From NCBI GenBank assembly GCA_036274645.1, contig DASUFH010000138.1:1-42118 (forward strand): a DNA stretch of 42,118 nucleotides, given 5' to 3'. Under the pieces are notes generated by a model, which saw nothing but the letters and a program-made list of their open reading frames with translations, was not told where the DNA came from and did not search any database. Below, piece after piece: positions 1 through 8,994 of the stretch. This DNA comes from DASUFH01 sp036274645. GTDB taxonomy: Bacteria > Acidobacteriota > Terriglobia > 20CM-2-55-15. The translations under genes and the position numbers were made by a program. Numbering within the stretch: the stretch's first letter is position 1; each line of letters starts with the position of its first letter.

Positions 1-36
1 ACGACCGCCCCTGCGGGGAGGCGGGGACCCAGGATG
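1..36. repeat. Partial copy (A) of dispersed GGCGGTC/GACCGCC repeat
   Basis: The window opens inside a repeat copy. GACCGCCCCT followed by AGGCGGGGACCCAGG matches the right flank of the full copy at 3171-3285 nearly base for base. The left part lies outside the window. Confidence 0.6.
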
Positions 37-107
37 TTTCTGTGGTGTAAGGCGCGCGCTTCCATGACGTTAGCAGGGGCAGACTGCAATCCTGCTATGC
101 TCGATAT

Positions 108-1760
108 GTGCAACGTGAAATCCTGGAAGTCGATGTCCTGATTGTCGGAGCCGGCCCTGCGGGTCTGGCGGCCGCATACCGGTTACGCCAGCTGGCGAAG
201 GCGGCGAACCGGGACGACTTTTCGATCGCGGTTCTCGAAAAGGGAAAGGAGGTCGGCGCGCATATCCTGTCGGGCGCCGTGATGGATCCGCGCGGAATCG
301 ATGAACTGATGCCGGACTGGAAAGAGCGCGGCGCGCCTGTCGAAAGGCCCGTTGAAGAAGACCATTTCGTCTTTCTCGCGCGGACATGGAGTTTCACGCT
401 GCCCATCACTCCGCCGCCACTGCGGAACCATGGCAATTTCATCGTGTCGCTGAGCCGCCTGACACGCTGGCTGGGCGCCGAGGTTGAAAAGAGCGGCGTG
501 GATGTGTTCACGGGTTTTGCGGGTTCTGAACTTCTGATGGAGGGCGAGCGTGTCATCGGTGTGCGGACCGGAGACAAAGGCGTCGACAAGGCGGGCCGGC
601 CGAAGGGAAATTTCGAGCCGGGCATTGATATTCACGCCAGGGTGACGATCCTTGCGGAGGGAGCGCGCGGATCACTGACCAAGCGGCTCACACAACGCCT
701 CCGCCTCGACAGCGGACAGAATCCGCAGGTGTACACGATCGGCGTCAAGGAAATCTGGGATGTACCGAAACAACGGGAAGCGGGCGGCTGGGTTTTTCAC
801 ACGATGGGATGGCCTTTGCGGGCCGACGAATTCGGCGGTGGATTCATCTACAACATGGCGGAGGGTAAGGTGTCCATCGGTCTCGTCGCGGGCCTGGATT
901 ACCATGATCCGCGGTTCGATCCACAGGTCCGTTTGCAGGAGTTCAAGACTCATCCATTCGTGCGCCGTCTTCTGGAAGGCGGCAGCCTGTACGCTTACGG
1001 CGCAAAGGCGATTCCTGAAGGCGGATACTGGGCGCTTCCTCGCTATTACTGTGATGGAGCGTTAATGGTCGGCGACACGGCTGGATTCCTGAACGCCATG
1101 CGCTTGAAGGGGATCCATCTCGGCATCAAGAGCGGGATGCTGGCGGCGGAGGCCGCCTTTGCGGCCATCGAAGCGGACGACACTTCATCCGTCCGCCTCC
1201 GCCGGTTTGAGGAACTCGTTGAACACAGCTGGATCAAAGAGGAATTGTGGAAAGTCCGCAATTTTCATCAGGGATTCGAGAACGGCCTCTTCATGGGCAT
1301 GCTGCACACCGGGTTGCAGATGATTACCGGCGGCCGCGGTGTCCGAGACCGCTATACCAACCAGCCAGGCCATGCGCGAATGCGCCGGCTCAAGGATTTT
1401 TACGGCGCGCCGGTTCCACCGCCGGTTGCGGTACCCATGGAACGCCCGCTGATGTTCGATAAGTTGACCGATGTCTATCATTCGGGGACCGAGCACGAGG
1501 AGGACCAGCCGGTTCACCTCGTTGTGGTCGAGCCGGACATCTGTCACACGCGCTGCATTGAAGAGTACGGCAATCCCTGCCAGTTTTTCTGCCCGGCGGC
1601 CGTTTACGCCATGGCGCCAAACGCGGCCGGAGACCTGCGGCTCGAAATCAACGCCTCCAACTGCGTCCACTGCAAGACCTGCGACATCATGGATCCATAC
1701 CAGGTGATTGATTGGGTTACGCCGGAAGGCGCCGGTGGGCCGTCTTACGATCGGACATGA
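108..1760 (+). CDS. etfQO: Electron transfer flavoprotein-ubiquinone oxidoreductase (ETF-QO)
   Basis: A 550-residue membrane-peripheral flavoprotein that passes electrons from reduced electron transfer flavoprotein (fatty-acid and amino-acid oxidation) to quinone. Seen: a FAD-binding GAGPAG loop at residues 14-19, the conserved LSGAVMDPRG segment, and a C-terminal [4Fe-4S] region with C495, C519, C522 and C525 (CVHCKTCDIMDP) matching the family cluster site. Length is that of a complete ETF-QO (about 550). The start is GTG at 108; nearby ATGs are out of frame. There is no Shine-Dalgarno, but TATGCT lies 6 nt upstream, so the mRNA may be leaderless. No etfAB genes are visible nearby; the gene seems to stand alone, with the next gene 97 nt downstream. 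Confidence 0.93.
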   Translation: MQREILEVDVLIVGAGPAGLAAAYRLRQLAKAANRDDFSIAVLEKGKEVGAHILSGAVMDPRGIDELMPDWKERGAPVERPVEEDHFVFLARTWSFTLPITPPPLRNHGNFIVSLSRLTRWLGAEVEKSGVDVFTGFAGSELLMEGERVIGVRTGDKGVDKAGRPKGNFEPGIDIHARVTILAEGARGSLTKRLTQRLRLDSGQNPQVYTIGVKEIWDVPKQREAGGWVFHTMGWPLRADEFGGGFIYNMAEGKVSIGLVAGLDYHDPRFDPQVRLQEFKTHPFVRRLLEGGSLYAYGAKAIPEGGYWALPRYYCDGALMVGDTAGFLNAMRLKGIHLGIKSGMLAAEAAFAAIEADDTSSVRLRRFEELVEHSWIKEELWKVRNFHQGFENGLFMGMLHTGLQMITGGRGVRDRYTNQPGHARMRRLKDFYGAPVPPPVAVPMERPLMFDKLTDVYHSGTEHEEDQPVHLVVVEPDICHTRCIEEYGNPCQFFCPAAVYAMAPNAAGDLRLEINASNCVHCKTCDIMDPYQVIDWVTPEGAGGPSYDRT

Positions 1761-1857
1761 GACGCGAAAATTAGTTTCTTACGTTTTCGTTTTTGGGCCG
1801 TCGACAACTCTTGCCCTTGCCGGCCTCGATGCCGTCTTTGGTTGGAGGAAAACGTAC

Positions 1858-3165
1858 ATGGTTTGGCGTATTGGAGCGCTTTTGTTGTTTTTGGGCGTTC
1901 TGCCCTTGCGGGCGGCGGGAGGGCCACAGGATTCAAGGATTTCACTTGCGGAGTTGATCCAGCGTCCATTTGTTGAACTCATGGCGTTGACGGAAGACGA
2001 CGCCTATCCGAAGTCGGAGATCAAGGCCCTGAGATCGAGCCTGGAAGACGACCGGCGTCTTCAGCTGGAAGCGTCGCGAAAAGCCGAAAAGGCCTGGCTG
2101 CGCGAGCTGAAAGAGGCCCAGAAGGAACTCCAGAGTCTGAACGCCGCATCGTCCCGCGATTCTGCCTCTGTTGCCAGCCATCGGGAGCAACTGCATCAGA
2201 AAATCGCCCGTCTCGAGAAAGATATCCGCGACGAAAAAAAACAGCAGGAGGTCGGGATACCCCTGACATTTGAGATCAAGCTGGCCAAGGTTCATGTGAT
2301 CGAGCGGTGGCCCGCGAAACGTCGCGAAATCATGGACAGGATCGACAGGGGGGAGGCGCGGTCTCGCAAGCACGGCGACGTTGAGGACATTGGCTACCGC
2401 AAGTGGATCAAAGGACAGGAACAGGACATTGCGGTTGGCGACCAGACGGTCCGGCAGATCATGGCCGGTGGCGGAATGCCGCTGGAATCCACGGACCAGG
2501 ATGTCCAGGCGTACGTTCGCAATCTGGCTGTTCGGATCGCGATGAACTCCGATTTGAAGATTCCTCTGCGCGTTGCCGTACTCGACAACCCGCAAGCGCG
2601 CGCAGTGGCCCTGCCGGGTGGATATCTGTTCGTGACCTCGGGTCTCATCGTGACCGCTGAAAACGAAGCGGAACTGGCCGGCGAACTGTCCCGGGAAATT
2701 GCCCGCGTGGCGGCCCGCCAGGGTACTCGGAGAACAAAGTTGTCGATCATGAAGAAGATGATTGTGCCCGCGGCTCAGATCACCACCGGATTCTTCACGG
2801 GCGGCGTGACCAACGCCGGCGCGTACTACAGCATGAGCTATGGGTTTCAGGGATTGAGTTCGCTCGTCGACCATTCCCTGCAGGGATCCAGTGAAAAACT
2901 CCAGCGGGAAGCGGATCAACTGGGCATCCAGTACGCATGGAAGGCCGGATTCGATCCCTCCGGGTTCGTTGCCTACATCGACGCGCTTTCCCTGAATACG
3001 GAATCCCCCGCCGCCGGGAATCTGTTTCAGCCCAAGTCGGGCCTGGAGCGGCGGATCATGGACGCCTTTACGGAGATCCAATACCTGCCGCCGCAGGAAC
3101 GGACCATCAAGGACTCCGTCGATTTCTACGTGGCCAAACACGCGCTGACCAGTCGGGGCGACTGA
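1858..3165 (+). CDS. M48-like secreted protein with destroyed zinc-protease motif
   Basis: 435 residues. A hydrophobic signal peptide (about residues 1-22) is followed by a charged, probably coiled-coil stretch (about 60-125) and a C-terminal region resembling M48 metallopeptidases: a gly-gly-tyr-leu-phe strand, NEAELAG, then the helix where HExxH should be. Here that helix reads R279-E-I-A-R283, so both zinc-binding histidines are arginine, and the following conserved His is Gln. The downstream glutamate region (READQLG, then AGFDPSGF) is kept. The fold is probably intact but peptidase activity lost, suggesting a structural or chaperone-like envelope role (inference). An upstream in-frame start at 1708 exists, but the ATG at 1858 has GGAGG upstream and begins a clean signal peptide. 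Confidence 0.75.
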   Translation: MVWRIGALLLFLGVLPLRAAGGPQDSRISLAELIQRPFVELMALTEDDAYPKSEIKALRSSLEDDRRLQLEASRKAEKAWLRELKEAQKELQSLNAASSRDSASVASHREQLHQKIARLEKDIRDEKKQQEVGIPLTFEIKLAKVHVIERWPAKRREIMDRIDRGEARSRKHGDVEDIGYRKWIKGQEQDIAVGDQTVRQIMAGGGMPLESTDQDVQAYVRNLAVRIAMNSDLKIPLRVAVLDNPQARAVALPGGYLFVTSGLIVTAENEAELAGELSREIARVAARQGTRRTKLSIMKKMIVPAAQITTGFFTGGVTNAGAYYSMSYGFQGLSSLVDHSLQGSSEKLQREADQLGIQYAWKAGFDPSGFVAYIDALSLNTESPAAGNLFQPKSGLERRIMDAFTEIQYLPPQERTIKDSVDFYVAKHALTSRGD

Positions 3166-3170
3166 ACCGG

Positions 3171-3285
3171 TTTAGCGGTCTATGACCGCCCGACGCTTCG
3201 GAGCGGGAATCTTTGACTAAACAGAAATTCACCCTGAAACGCTGGGCGGTCAATAGACCGCCCCTACAAGCAGGCGGGGACCCAG
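3171..3285. repeat. Full copy (B) of dispersed palindromic repeat
   Basis: Left palindrome GCGGTCTATGACCGCCC (about 3175-3191) and right palindrome GGGCGGTCAATAGACCGCCC (3244-3263) flank an inner segment containing TTGACTAA and TTCACCCTGA. Its reverse complement matches copy C at 17512-17612 along its whole length. It sits between two convergent genes, a usual place for REP/BIME-type elements, and might act as a bidirectional terminator. Confidence 0.75.
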
Positions 3286-3346
3286 GCGCCGAGCCCCGGC
3301 AGGGCGAAGCAAGCGCCAGTGAATCGCTACAGGAGTTCCGGGACCA

Positions 3347-3853
3347 CTACTTTGTTTCTTCTCTCGGCGTTTCTTCTCTCGGCAGATTCGTATTGTCGAT
3401 GTCGTGGGTCACTTTCCACGATCCGTCCGACTGGCGCTGCAACAGCACCAGGTATTTCCCTTCATCCATGATCGGATTGCCGCCGGCTTTGGGCGTCAGT
3501 TCAAGCGTAAACGTCCCGCGGTCCATGCCCCGGTCTCCATAGACCTTTGTTTCAGCGGGCGTAATGCTGATTTTCGCCGTATACATGTCGAACATCTGTT
3601 TGTTGTAGTTTTCGATTGCGTCGTGGCCCGTGATCGCCGGCTGATGCGCAGGCATGACAACGCCATCGGCGGTATAGAGACCGGCAACCCTGGCTGCGTC
3701 ACCGGCATTGAACGCATCGGAAAAATCCGTGCGTACCTTGTCGATTGGCGTTGTGTCGGAGTTGGATGGGGACTCATTACTCGGCGGCGGAGCACAACCG
3801 ATAAGAGCGCAGGTGAGCAAGGTCGCGGTCAGAGTCAGCATGATCCGGTTCAT
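3347..3853 (-). CDS. SnoaL-like/DUF4440 lipoprotein
   Basis: 168 residues. Signal peptide with a lipobox (LLTCALIGC, Cys about residue 20), a Ser/Asn/Pro-rich linker, then a cystatin-like alpha+beta domain of the SnoaL/DUF4440 type (DFSDAFNAGDAARVAGLYT...DGVVMPA, later DEGKYLVLLQRQSDGSWKV). Such domains form a small cone-shaped pocket; in secreted lipoproteins their ligands are mostly unknown. The start at 3853 is chosen because AAAGGAGCG lies just upstream and the signal peptide begins there; the frame is open to 3901. Convergent with the M48-like gene, with repeat copy B between them. No catalytic assignment can be made. Confidence 0.75.
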   Translation of the reverse strand: MNRIMLTLTATLLTCALIGCAPPPSNESPSNSDTTPIDKVRTDFSDAFNAGDAARVAGLYTADGVVMPAHQPAITGHDAIENYNKQMFDMYTAKISITPAETKVYGDRGMDRGTFTLELTPKAGGNPIMDEGKYLVLLQRQSDGSWKVTHDIDNTNLPREETPREETK

Positions 3854-4203
3854 GGTCGCTCCTTTAGTGGGCAGAGGTTTCAATAAGAGCCTAATGCGCA
3901 TTCGCGCGGGCGCGCAACACTTCCTTTATTGGACTGCTTCTTTGCGGCGAAAATCGCGCGCGTCCCCGACGCATAATGGGTCTCGTGCCCCAGACGATTC
4001 ATCGGAAAGCGAAGCCTGCGTTCGGGTTGTGGATCGGTCTTGGCCTGACGCTCATGTTCACAGTGGCGGCCTGGCTCGATGCGAGGGAAATCGTATCCGG
4101 ATTACCGCATGCGTTCGATCGGGGCCGCGGCCGCGGGCTGGACCATCTTGTCGAACCATCGATAACAGGCAATGGAAAATGAAAACCTGGGCCCGGACCT
4201 GGG
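3854..4203. other. Intergenic region, 350 bp, one weak short ORF
   Basis: The region between the start of the SnoaL-like gene and the end of the TPR gene. It holds only the doubtful ORF at 3976-4182. No clear promoter, terminator or RNA structure was seen. Confidence 0.4.
3976..4182 (+). CDS. Doubtful small membrane ORF
   Basis: 68 codons with one hydrophobic segment (about residues 17-33, FGLWIGLGLTLMFTVAAWL) followed by an Arg/Gly-rich tail that looks non-coding. There is no Shine-Dalgarno before the ATG. It could be a small single-pass protein, the 5' remnant of a membrane protein, or chance. Not recognised. Confidence 0.2.
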   Translation: MGLVPQTIHRKAKPAFGLWIGLGLTLMFTVAAWLDAREIVSGLPHAFDRGRGRGLDHLVEPSITGNGK

Positions 4204-5892
4204 CTACAGCGCGTCGATCGTGATTTTCATGTCGGCGCCGGCCCATTCCTTTTCAAAGCGCGCGTGAGTCTCCGAGGCCTCGGCGGTCTTCGATTGAGCG
4301 GTCAGCGCCTGTTCGAGTCCGAAGAGGGAGCGGGGATTGTTCGGATTGATTTCCAGGTCGCGGCGAAAGGTTCTTTCCGCTTCACGGTAGCGTTTGGCTC
4401 GCAGGTATTCTCCGCCGAGGGATTCGCGGACCGGGTAGTACCATGCCGGCGGCTCGTCATAAACGAGCCGGTCCTGGATGTCGATCGCGTTCTGCCATAG
4501 CGCGATTGCCTGATTCCGGTTGCCCCCGGCTGCCGCCAGCCGCGCGTCAAGGACTGCCGTGGCGATTGCGAGCAGGTCCCGTCCCCGGTTGGTGTTCACG
4601 AGGAAGTCTTCCGGGATCTTCAGTGTGGCCGTTGCCAGTTCGCGGCGTTCCGCGCGGGCCGCCGCGGTATCGCTTTTGGCGGCATACGCCATTCCACGCG
4701 CATAACGCCACATGGCGAGCGTGAACGGTGTGGAATCGGACGGTGGCGGCGTGGCCAGAATGTCGTCCCATCGCGCGTTTCGGGTCATCGCGTAAAGGGA
4801 CCACGGCAGGACGTACTCCGCCATCGGGTCGTGTCCCGCCATGGGCGCGACGAGCGAAACGGCCTTCGCCGCAGATTCGAGCGCATCCCCGGAGCGGCCG
4901 ATCATGGACGCCGCCGCCGAAAGAAACATGAAGTTGTGCGTGTAGTACATCATCGAATACACGCCGTCGGCCTTCGTCCTGGCAAAATACGTTTCGTCGG
5001 CGCGCGCGGCGTTCTGGTTCGCTTCCATCGCGCCCCGGTAGTCCCCCGTTCGGATATAGACGTGAGCAGGCATGTGCACCAGATGGCCCGCGGCCGGCGC
5101 CAGAGTGCGCAATCGCTGGGCGCTGGGCAACGCCCGGGCGGGATCCGACGAAGCCTCGGTCGCGTGAATGTAGTAGTGGTTTGCTCCAGGGTGCTGTGGG
5201 TCGAGTTTCAGCGCCGATTCGAGCACGCTCAGGATCTCTTCGGTGCCGGGTTGCGGTGTTCCGTTCGTTGTCCACAGTTGCCAGGGTTTCAGATCCATCA
5301 ACGCTTCGGCGTAAAGGACGGCCGCGTCCACGTCGTCGGGATAGCGCTCGTGGAGTGCTTTCATCGCCCGTCCATAGTCCTGATCGAGCGTGGCCCGGTC
5401 CGCTTTGGGGTCGTTTGAGTATCGGGTGGCGATGGCCCCGACATAGGCCTTCTCGGAGTCACTGGCGTGGGCAAGGAGCGCCTGAGCGTTGCGTACGGCT
5501 TCGACGGCGCGGCTGTTTCTTTCCGGATCGATGGGCAGGTTGTAGTTGGGCCCCAGCACGTAGGCCACTCCCCACCACGTCATGGCGCAGTTCGGGTCGA
5601 GCCGCGCGGCCTCACGAAACGCGCGTTCCGCCTCGTCGTGGTTGAAACCGTAAAGCAGCCTCATCCCCTGATCGAAATACCTTTGCGCCATCTCGTTCGA
5701 CGTCGTGACCGCATGATGATGCGTTCCGAGGCCATCGAGCAGTGGCGGGGATCCCGGCGTCTCCGGGGCACTGTGATCATTGCTTGCGGGCTGTTGCGCA
5801 CAGGCTGCCGCCAGCATGAGCATGAAAGCCGCGAGAGCGCATCGGCTGATCAAGCCGCGATTCAAGGCATGGATGACAGGTAAGGAATTCAC
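4204..5892 (-). CDS. TPR-repeat lipoprotein
   Basis: 562 residues. N-terminal signal with a lipobox-like end (LMLAAACAQQ), then a region typical of acidobacterial TPR proteins: HHAVTTSNEMAQRYFDQGMRLLYGFNHDEAERAF and repeated 34-residue-type helical hairpins through the C-terminus (for example AKRYREAERTFRRDLEINPNNPRSLFGL). TPR domains are protein-interaction scaffolds; no enzyme motif is seen. The GTG start at 5892 has GGAGG 8 nt upstream, which decides it. The gene stands 59 nt downstream of the coiled-coil membrane protein, so co-transcription is possible. Exact partner or role unknown. Confidence 0.8.
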   Translation of the reverse strand: MNSLPVIHALNRGLISRCALAAFMLMLAAACAQQPASNDHSAPETPGSPPLLDGLGTHHHAVTTSNEMAQRYFDQGMRLLYGFNHDEAERAFREAARLDPNCAMTWWGVAYVLGPNYNLPIDPERNSRAVEAVRNAQALLAHASDSEKAYVGAIATRYSNDPKADRATLDQDYGRAMKALHERYPDDVDAAVLYAEALMDLKPWQLWTTNGTPQPGTEEILSVLESALKLDPQHPGANHYYIHATEASSDPARALPSAQRLRTLAPAAGHLVHMPAHVYIRTGDYRGAMEANQNAARADETYFARTKADGVYSMMYYTHNFMFLSAAASMIGRSGDALESAAKAVSLVAPMAGHDPMAEYVLPWSLYAMTRNARWDDILATPPPSDSTPFTLAMWRYARGMAYAAKSDTAAARAERRELATATLKIPEDFLVNTNRGRDLLAIATAVLDARLAAAGGNRNQAIALWQNAIDIQDRLVYDEPPAWYYPVRESLGGEYLRAKRYREAERTFRRDLEINPNNPRSLFGLEQALTAQSKTAEASETHARFEKEWAGADMKITIDAL

Positions 5893-5951
5893 AACGGGCC
5901 TCCGTTATCAAGAATGGGGAAGTGAATGTTCCCAGATCCGGGACCGTGTTT

Positions 5952-6674
5952 TCAACGATCGTTTGGCGGCTTGAGACCAACCAGGATTTCAAACTGGTCG
6001 GGAGTTCCGCGCCGCTCATAGACGGTGAGGTTGTAGGATCGCAGCGTCTTGACCAGCGCGGCCGCGGCGGCGTTTCCGTCGTCGTGCGTACAGACAATGC
6101 CGTGTTGCGGAGGAACCAGGGCGCCGAAGTTGCTGACGGCGACGTTCCATCCGGCGGACCGGAGCATGCGGGTGAGATCCCGAGCGAATGGTCCGGCTTC
6201 AACGTCGTTGAGTTCGATGAGCGACGCGTGCGCGCTTGTAAATCGGCTCATGGCGGAGACGAGCGCTTGTTCCTGCTCGAGCGAGAGCATGCGTGGTGTG
6301 TGCGCCGAAGCGGCGGCCGCCGGCTGGCGGCCCAGCCGGTCCTCCATCTCCAGGCGCATGCGCCTTTCGCGTTCCAGCGAAATCGCGAGTTCCATGTTTT
6401 CCTTGCGGATTCTTTGCGTGTCGGCCGCGGATGACGCGGCTTCCGAGATGGCGCGCTGGGCGTCTTCGTTGGCGCGCGCGGCGCGCTCGTTTGCCGCCGC
6501 GGTCTGCTGGACAAACTCCAATTGCCGTTTTCTTGTTTCTGCCTCCGCGGCGGAGGACCGCTGCCAGGAGAGAAAAACAACGAACAACCCGGCCGCCAGC
6601 ATGATCACAATGCTGGCGACATACGCCAGGTTGACCCAGAACAGGGTCTTGTCGACAGACGTCAGATCCGCCAT
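5952..6674 (-). CDS. Single-pass membrane protein with coiled coil and C-terminal domain
   Basis: About 240 residues. One N-terminal transmembrane helix (VNLAYVASIVIMLAAGLFVVFLSW), a long charged coiled coil (roughly residues 35-115), then a compact C-terminal domain of about 110 residues (SLIELNDVEAGPFARDLTRMLRSAGW...HDDGNAAAAALVKTLRSYN) that looks like a small alpha/beta fold of the kind that follows coiled coils in bacterial membrane proteins. No family name recognised. The start is placed at ATG 6674; an in-frame GTG at 6689 is possible, but TATAAT at about 6693-6698 would put the transcript start near 6686, past that GTG, favouring a short leader and ATG 6674. Confidence 0.65.
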   Translation of the reverse strand: MADLTSVDKTLFWVNLAYVASIVIMLAAGLFVVFLSWQRSSAAEAETRKRQLEFVQQTAAANERAARANEDAQRAISEAASSAADTQRIRKENMELAISLERERRMRLEMEDRLGRQPAAAASAHTPRMLSLEQEQALVSAMSRFTSAHASLIELNDVEAGPFARDLTRMLRSAGWNVAVSNFGALVPPQHGIVCTHDDGNAAAAALVKTLRSYNLTVYERRGTPDQFEILVGLKPPNDR

Positions 6675-6776
6675 GCGCTTGTTCGGCACGGAATTATATG
6701 CGAGGGCCGGGAGGTCCGCCCGCCTCCGGCAAGAAATCTCGCCTGTTTGGACCGGCCGCTTCGCCGGCGGCGGTCT

Positions 6777-8237
6777 CTATCGGCCGCGATTGCCGCGCGC
6801 GCCTCGCAGGCCACCCCGTCCGGCATTGGCGCCGGAAAGCGCGCCGACGAGGACCGCCTGTACGGTGTGTTGCAGGACCGCCGTCCGAAACTCGGGCAGA
6901 TCCTCTTCATTCGCGGCAACCAGTTCGAGCGTCATCGCGCCCATCTCGTCAAAGGACTGTTGCCCCCACCACACCTGTTGTGGCGGATTCCGAGGATTGT
7001 TGGGATTGTCCACGGAGTTGTCGTACTCGATCTCCACTTCCAGGCGTGTCCCTTTGGGAAGCCGGATGGGCTCGGTGTATGTATAGCGCTCCTGCCAGTT
7101 GAAGTCCCACTTTGGAACCGAAGCCAGCACGCGCGTGGCGCGACCGGGCAGCGTGGCTCGCAAGGTCATGTGCGTGGCCAGATAGTGCGCGTGCGCGCCC
7201 ATCGAGATCACGTCGACATCCACCGGAACGGTAAAGGTGTCGCGGATGGCGAAGTCCTTTACCCCTGGAGCAAGATTGATGCCGGCCAGCGCGCCAAACA
7301 GCGGCGGCATCTGCACCGCCGAGAGTGTTTTTACCGGAGGTTTGTCCGCGAAGTAAAAGGCCACCGTCGCCTGCTCGCGCTCGACTTTGCCGGTCGGATG
7401 AAAATGCATCTGAAGCACCAGGTCGGTTCCCGCGGCCAGCGGACGAGCCAGACCGTCCGGCAGCGGATGAGCGATAGCGCCTACGGCCCATCCGCCGAGC
7501 CCTCCCCAGAGATTCTGTGAGGAGGTGTCCTCGTTGGGCGACGCGTTTGCGCGGGTCAGCAGGGCTTCCAGACCGCGACCGCCCAGGAAAGACATGCCAC
7601 TGAAGCCGGACTCCTTTTCCTGCGATTGGAGGCGAATGGCTTCACCGGTCTGATCGAGGAAGAACAGCGCGTGGTGCGACACCCGGGCCGAGGGACGGAA
7701 ATCGATCGCGCGCACCCACTTGGTTTCCTTGAGATTCAGCTTGATGGCGAAGTTGCGGAAAACATCGGGCCCTGACGCGGGGACTTCGAATGGCCGCTCC
7801 ATCCGGACAACAAGATCGGGCGTACCCAGACGCCATCCGTCGGTGTACTGCGGAGCGGCAGGGGCTTTCGCGAGGTCGCCGGAGGGCATGCCGTCATCCA
7901 CCCATGCGCGGATCAGGCGGATCTCGTTGTCGTTCAATCCCCGCTCGTCGCGAAAATGCCCCATCTCGGACGCGCCATGCCATGGCGGCATGTATCGCCG
8001 CTCGGTGACCGCGGCGATGGTCTTGCCATGCCGCTTCACTTCGTCGTAGTTCATGAGCGTGAAGGGAACCGCTTCACCCGTATGGTGACAGGTCGTGCAG
8101 TTCTTGTAGACGATCGGCGCGATGTGTTCGCTGAACGTGACCGTGCCGGCCGCCGCCTGCGTCGATGACAGGCTGCCTGCTGCGCCAACGGCGAGCAGGG
8201 AAGCGCCAACAAGGAATCCGACGACGGGTTTTCTCAT
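6777..8237 (-). CDS. Cytochrome c / copper type II (PHM/DBM-like) monooxygenase-fold protein
   Basis: 486 residues, exported (signal peptide 1-30). N-terminal monohaem c domain: CTTCH at 47-51 and a likely axial Met83 in YMPPW. The remainder looks like the two-domain copper type II ascorbate-dependent monooxygenase fold: HH at 188-189, H278/H280, HAH at 349-351 and M432 in DEMG, matching the PHM copper ligands (CuH histidines, then His-x-His plus Met). It may oxidise a small substrate in the periplasm with electrons from the haem; the substrate is unknown. ATG 8237 is chosen over upstream in-frame starts because GGGAGG precedes it and a signal peptide follows. Its 5' end is 19 nt from the redoxin stop, so the two are an operon. 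In related genomes the redoxin and this module are often one polypeptide. Confidence 0.8.
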   Translation of the reverse strand: MRKPVVGFLVGASLLAVGAAGSLSSTQAAAGTVTFSEHIAPIVYKNCTTCHHTGEAVPFTLMNYDEVKRHGKTIAAVTERRYMPPWHGASEMGHFRDERGLNDNEIRLIRAWVDDGMPSGDLAKAPAAPQYTDGWRLGTPDLVVRMERPFEVPASGPDVFRNFAIKLNLKETKWVRAIDFRPSARVSHHALFFLDQTGEAIRLQSQEKESGFSGMSFLGGRGLEALLTRANASPNEDTSSQNLWGGLGGWAVGAIAHPLPDGLARPLAAGTDLVLQMHFHPTGKVEREQATVAFYFADKPPVKTLSAVQMPPLFGALAGINLAPGVKDFAIRDTFTVPVDVDVISMGAHAHYLATHMTLRATLPGRATRVLASVPKWDFNWQERYTYTEPIRLPKGTRLEVEIEYDNSVDNPNNPRNPPQQVWWGQQSFDEMGAMTLELVAANEEDLPEFRTAVLQHTVQAVLVGALSGANAGRGGLRGARGNRGR

Positions 8238-8256
8238 GCCATCCTCCCGGGAAACT

Positions 8257-8844
8257 TTAAAGACCTTCGATGTAACAGCCGACCGCCGGAGTTCGCGGCT
8301 CCGGAACATTCCTGTGCGCAGCCAACGCCGCCAGGGCGTCGCGCAGATCATGCGTGTGGGCCTCGCGGCGTTGCTGGCCCAGTTCGATCCACAGATCGTT
8401 GATGCGGCCGCGATAAAGCAGACTTCCCGATCGGGAAAACACCGCCGCTTCCGGTGTGACCGTGGCGCCCGCAGCGGTAGCGAGCTCGTGTCGGGTGTCC
8501 ATGACTGCCGGAAGTGTATACCCGAATTCCTGCAAGTGATTCTTTAGGTCTTCGGTGGTAAGTCCAGACTCAGGAAAAACAAGATAGCAATCCACGCCAT
8601 TCGAGCGGAAATCGTCGCAAATGCGCATGATCTCGGGCGCGTACTGCCGGGAAATCGGGCATGTCGTCCCCAGAAAGAAGAGGGCCGTGAACTCCGTTTT
8701 CGCTTTCTCCAGGCTGCCATGCAGGACGCCATCGATGTCGCGCAGGGGATGGGCGTTGCCGGATCCGGGCCAGAAAAGAAACACCGCGGCGCTGATCGCC
8801 ACAGCTGCGATGAGGGAGAAAACGATGGGTTTCATTCCGTGCAT
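8257..8844 (-). CDS. Membrane-anchored redoxin (thioredoxin-fold)
   Basis: 195 residues (or 192 from the ATG at 8835). An N-terminal hydrophobic anchor (residues 7-25) is followed by a thioredoxin-like fold with the motif TTCPISRQYAPE: Cys62 is kept and the second Cys position is Ser65, as in AhpC/redoxin-type proteins paired with cytochrome c-copper monooxygenases. The C-terminus ends in the characteristic AVGCYIEGL. Probably acts in the periplasm on thiols or copper assembly of the downstream monooxygenase-like protein (inference from linkage). First gene of a two-gene operon, divergent from the PQQ dehydrogenase across about 150 bp. Confidence 0.8.
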   Translation of the reverse strand: MHGMKPIVFSLIAAVAISAAVFLFWPGSGNAHPLRDIDGVLHGSLEKAKTEFTALFFLGTTCPISRQYAPEIMRICDDFRSNGVDCYLVFPESGLTTEDLKNHLQEFGYTLPAVMDTRHELATAAGATVTPEAAVFSRSGSLLYRGRINDLWIELGQQRREAHTHDLRDALAALAAHRNVPEPRTPAVGCYIEGL

Positions 8845-8994
8845 TAGACAGTCCCCCCACGTTCAGGTTTATTGCGTAGCGCCAGCATAGCTTATTCCGG
8901 CGCGGCCGGTATCTGCGAAATCCCGGCAGACGTCCTTGTCCGGAGCCATTCCTTCGATTACGATTCCGCCATCTTACAGAAAGAGACAACGCGT

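Noticed and set aside
1942..3141. 399-codon minus-strand frame opposite the M48-like gene
   Set aside because: Shadow of a real gene; no signal, motif or ribosome site.
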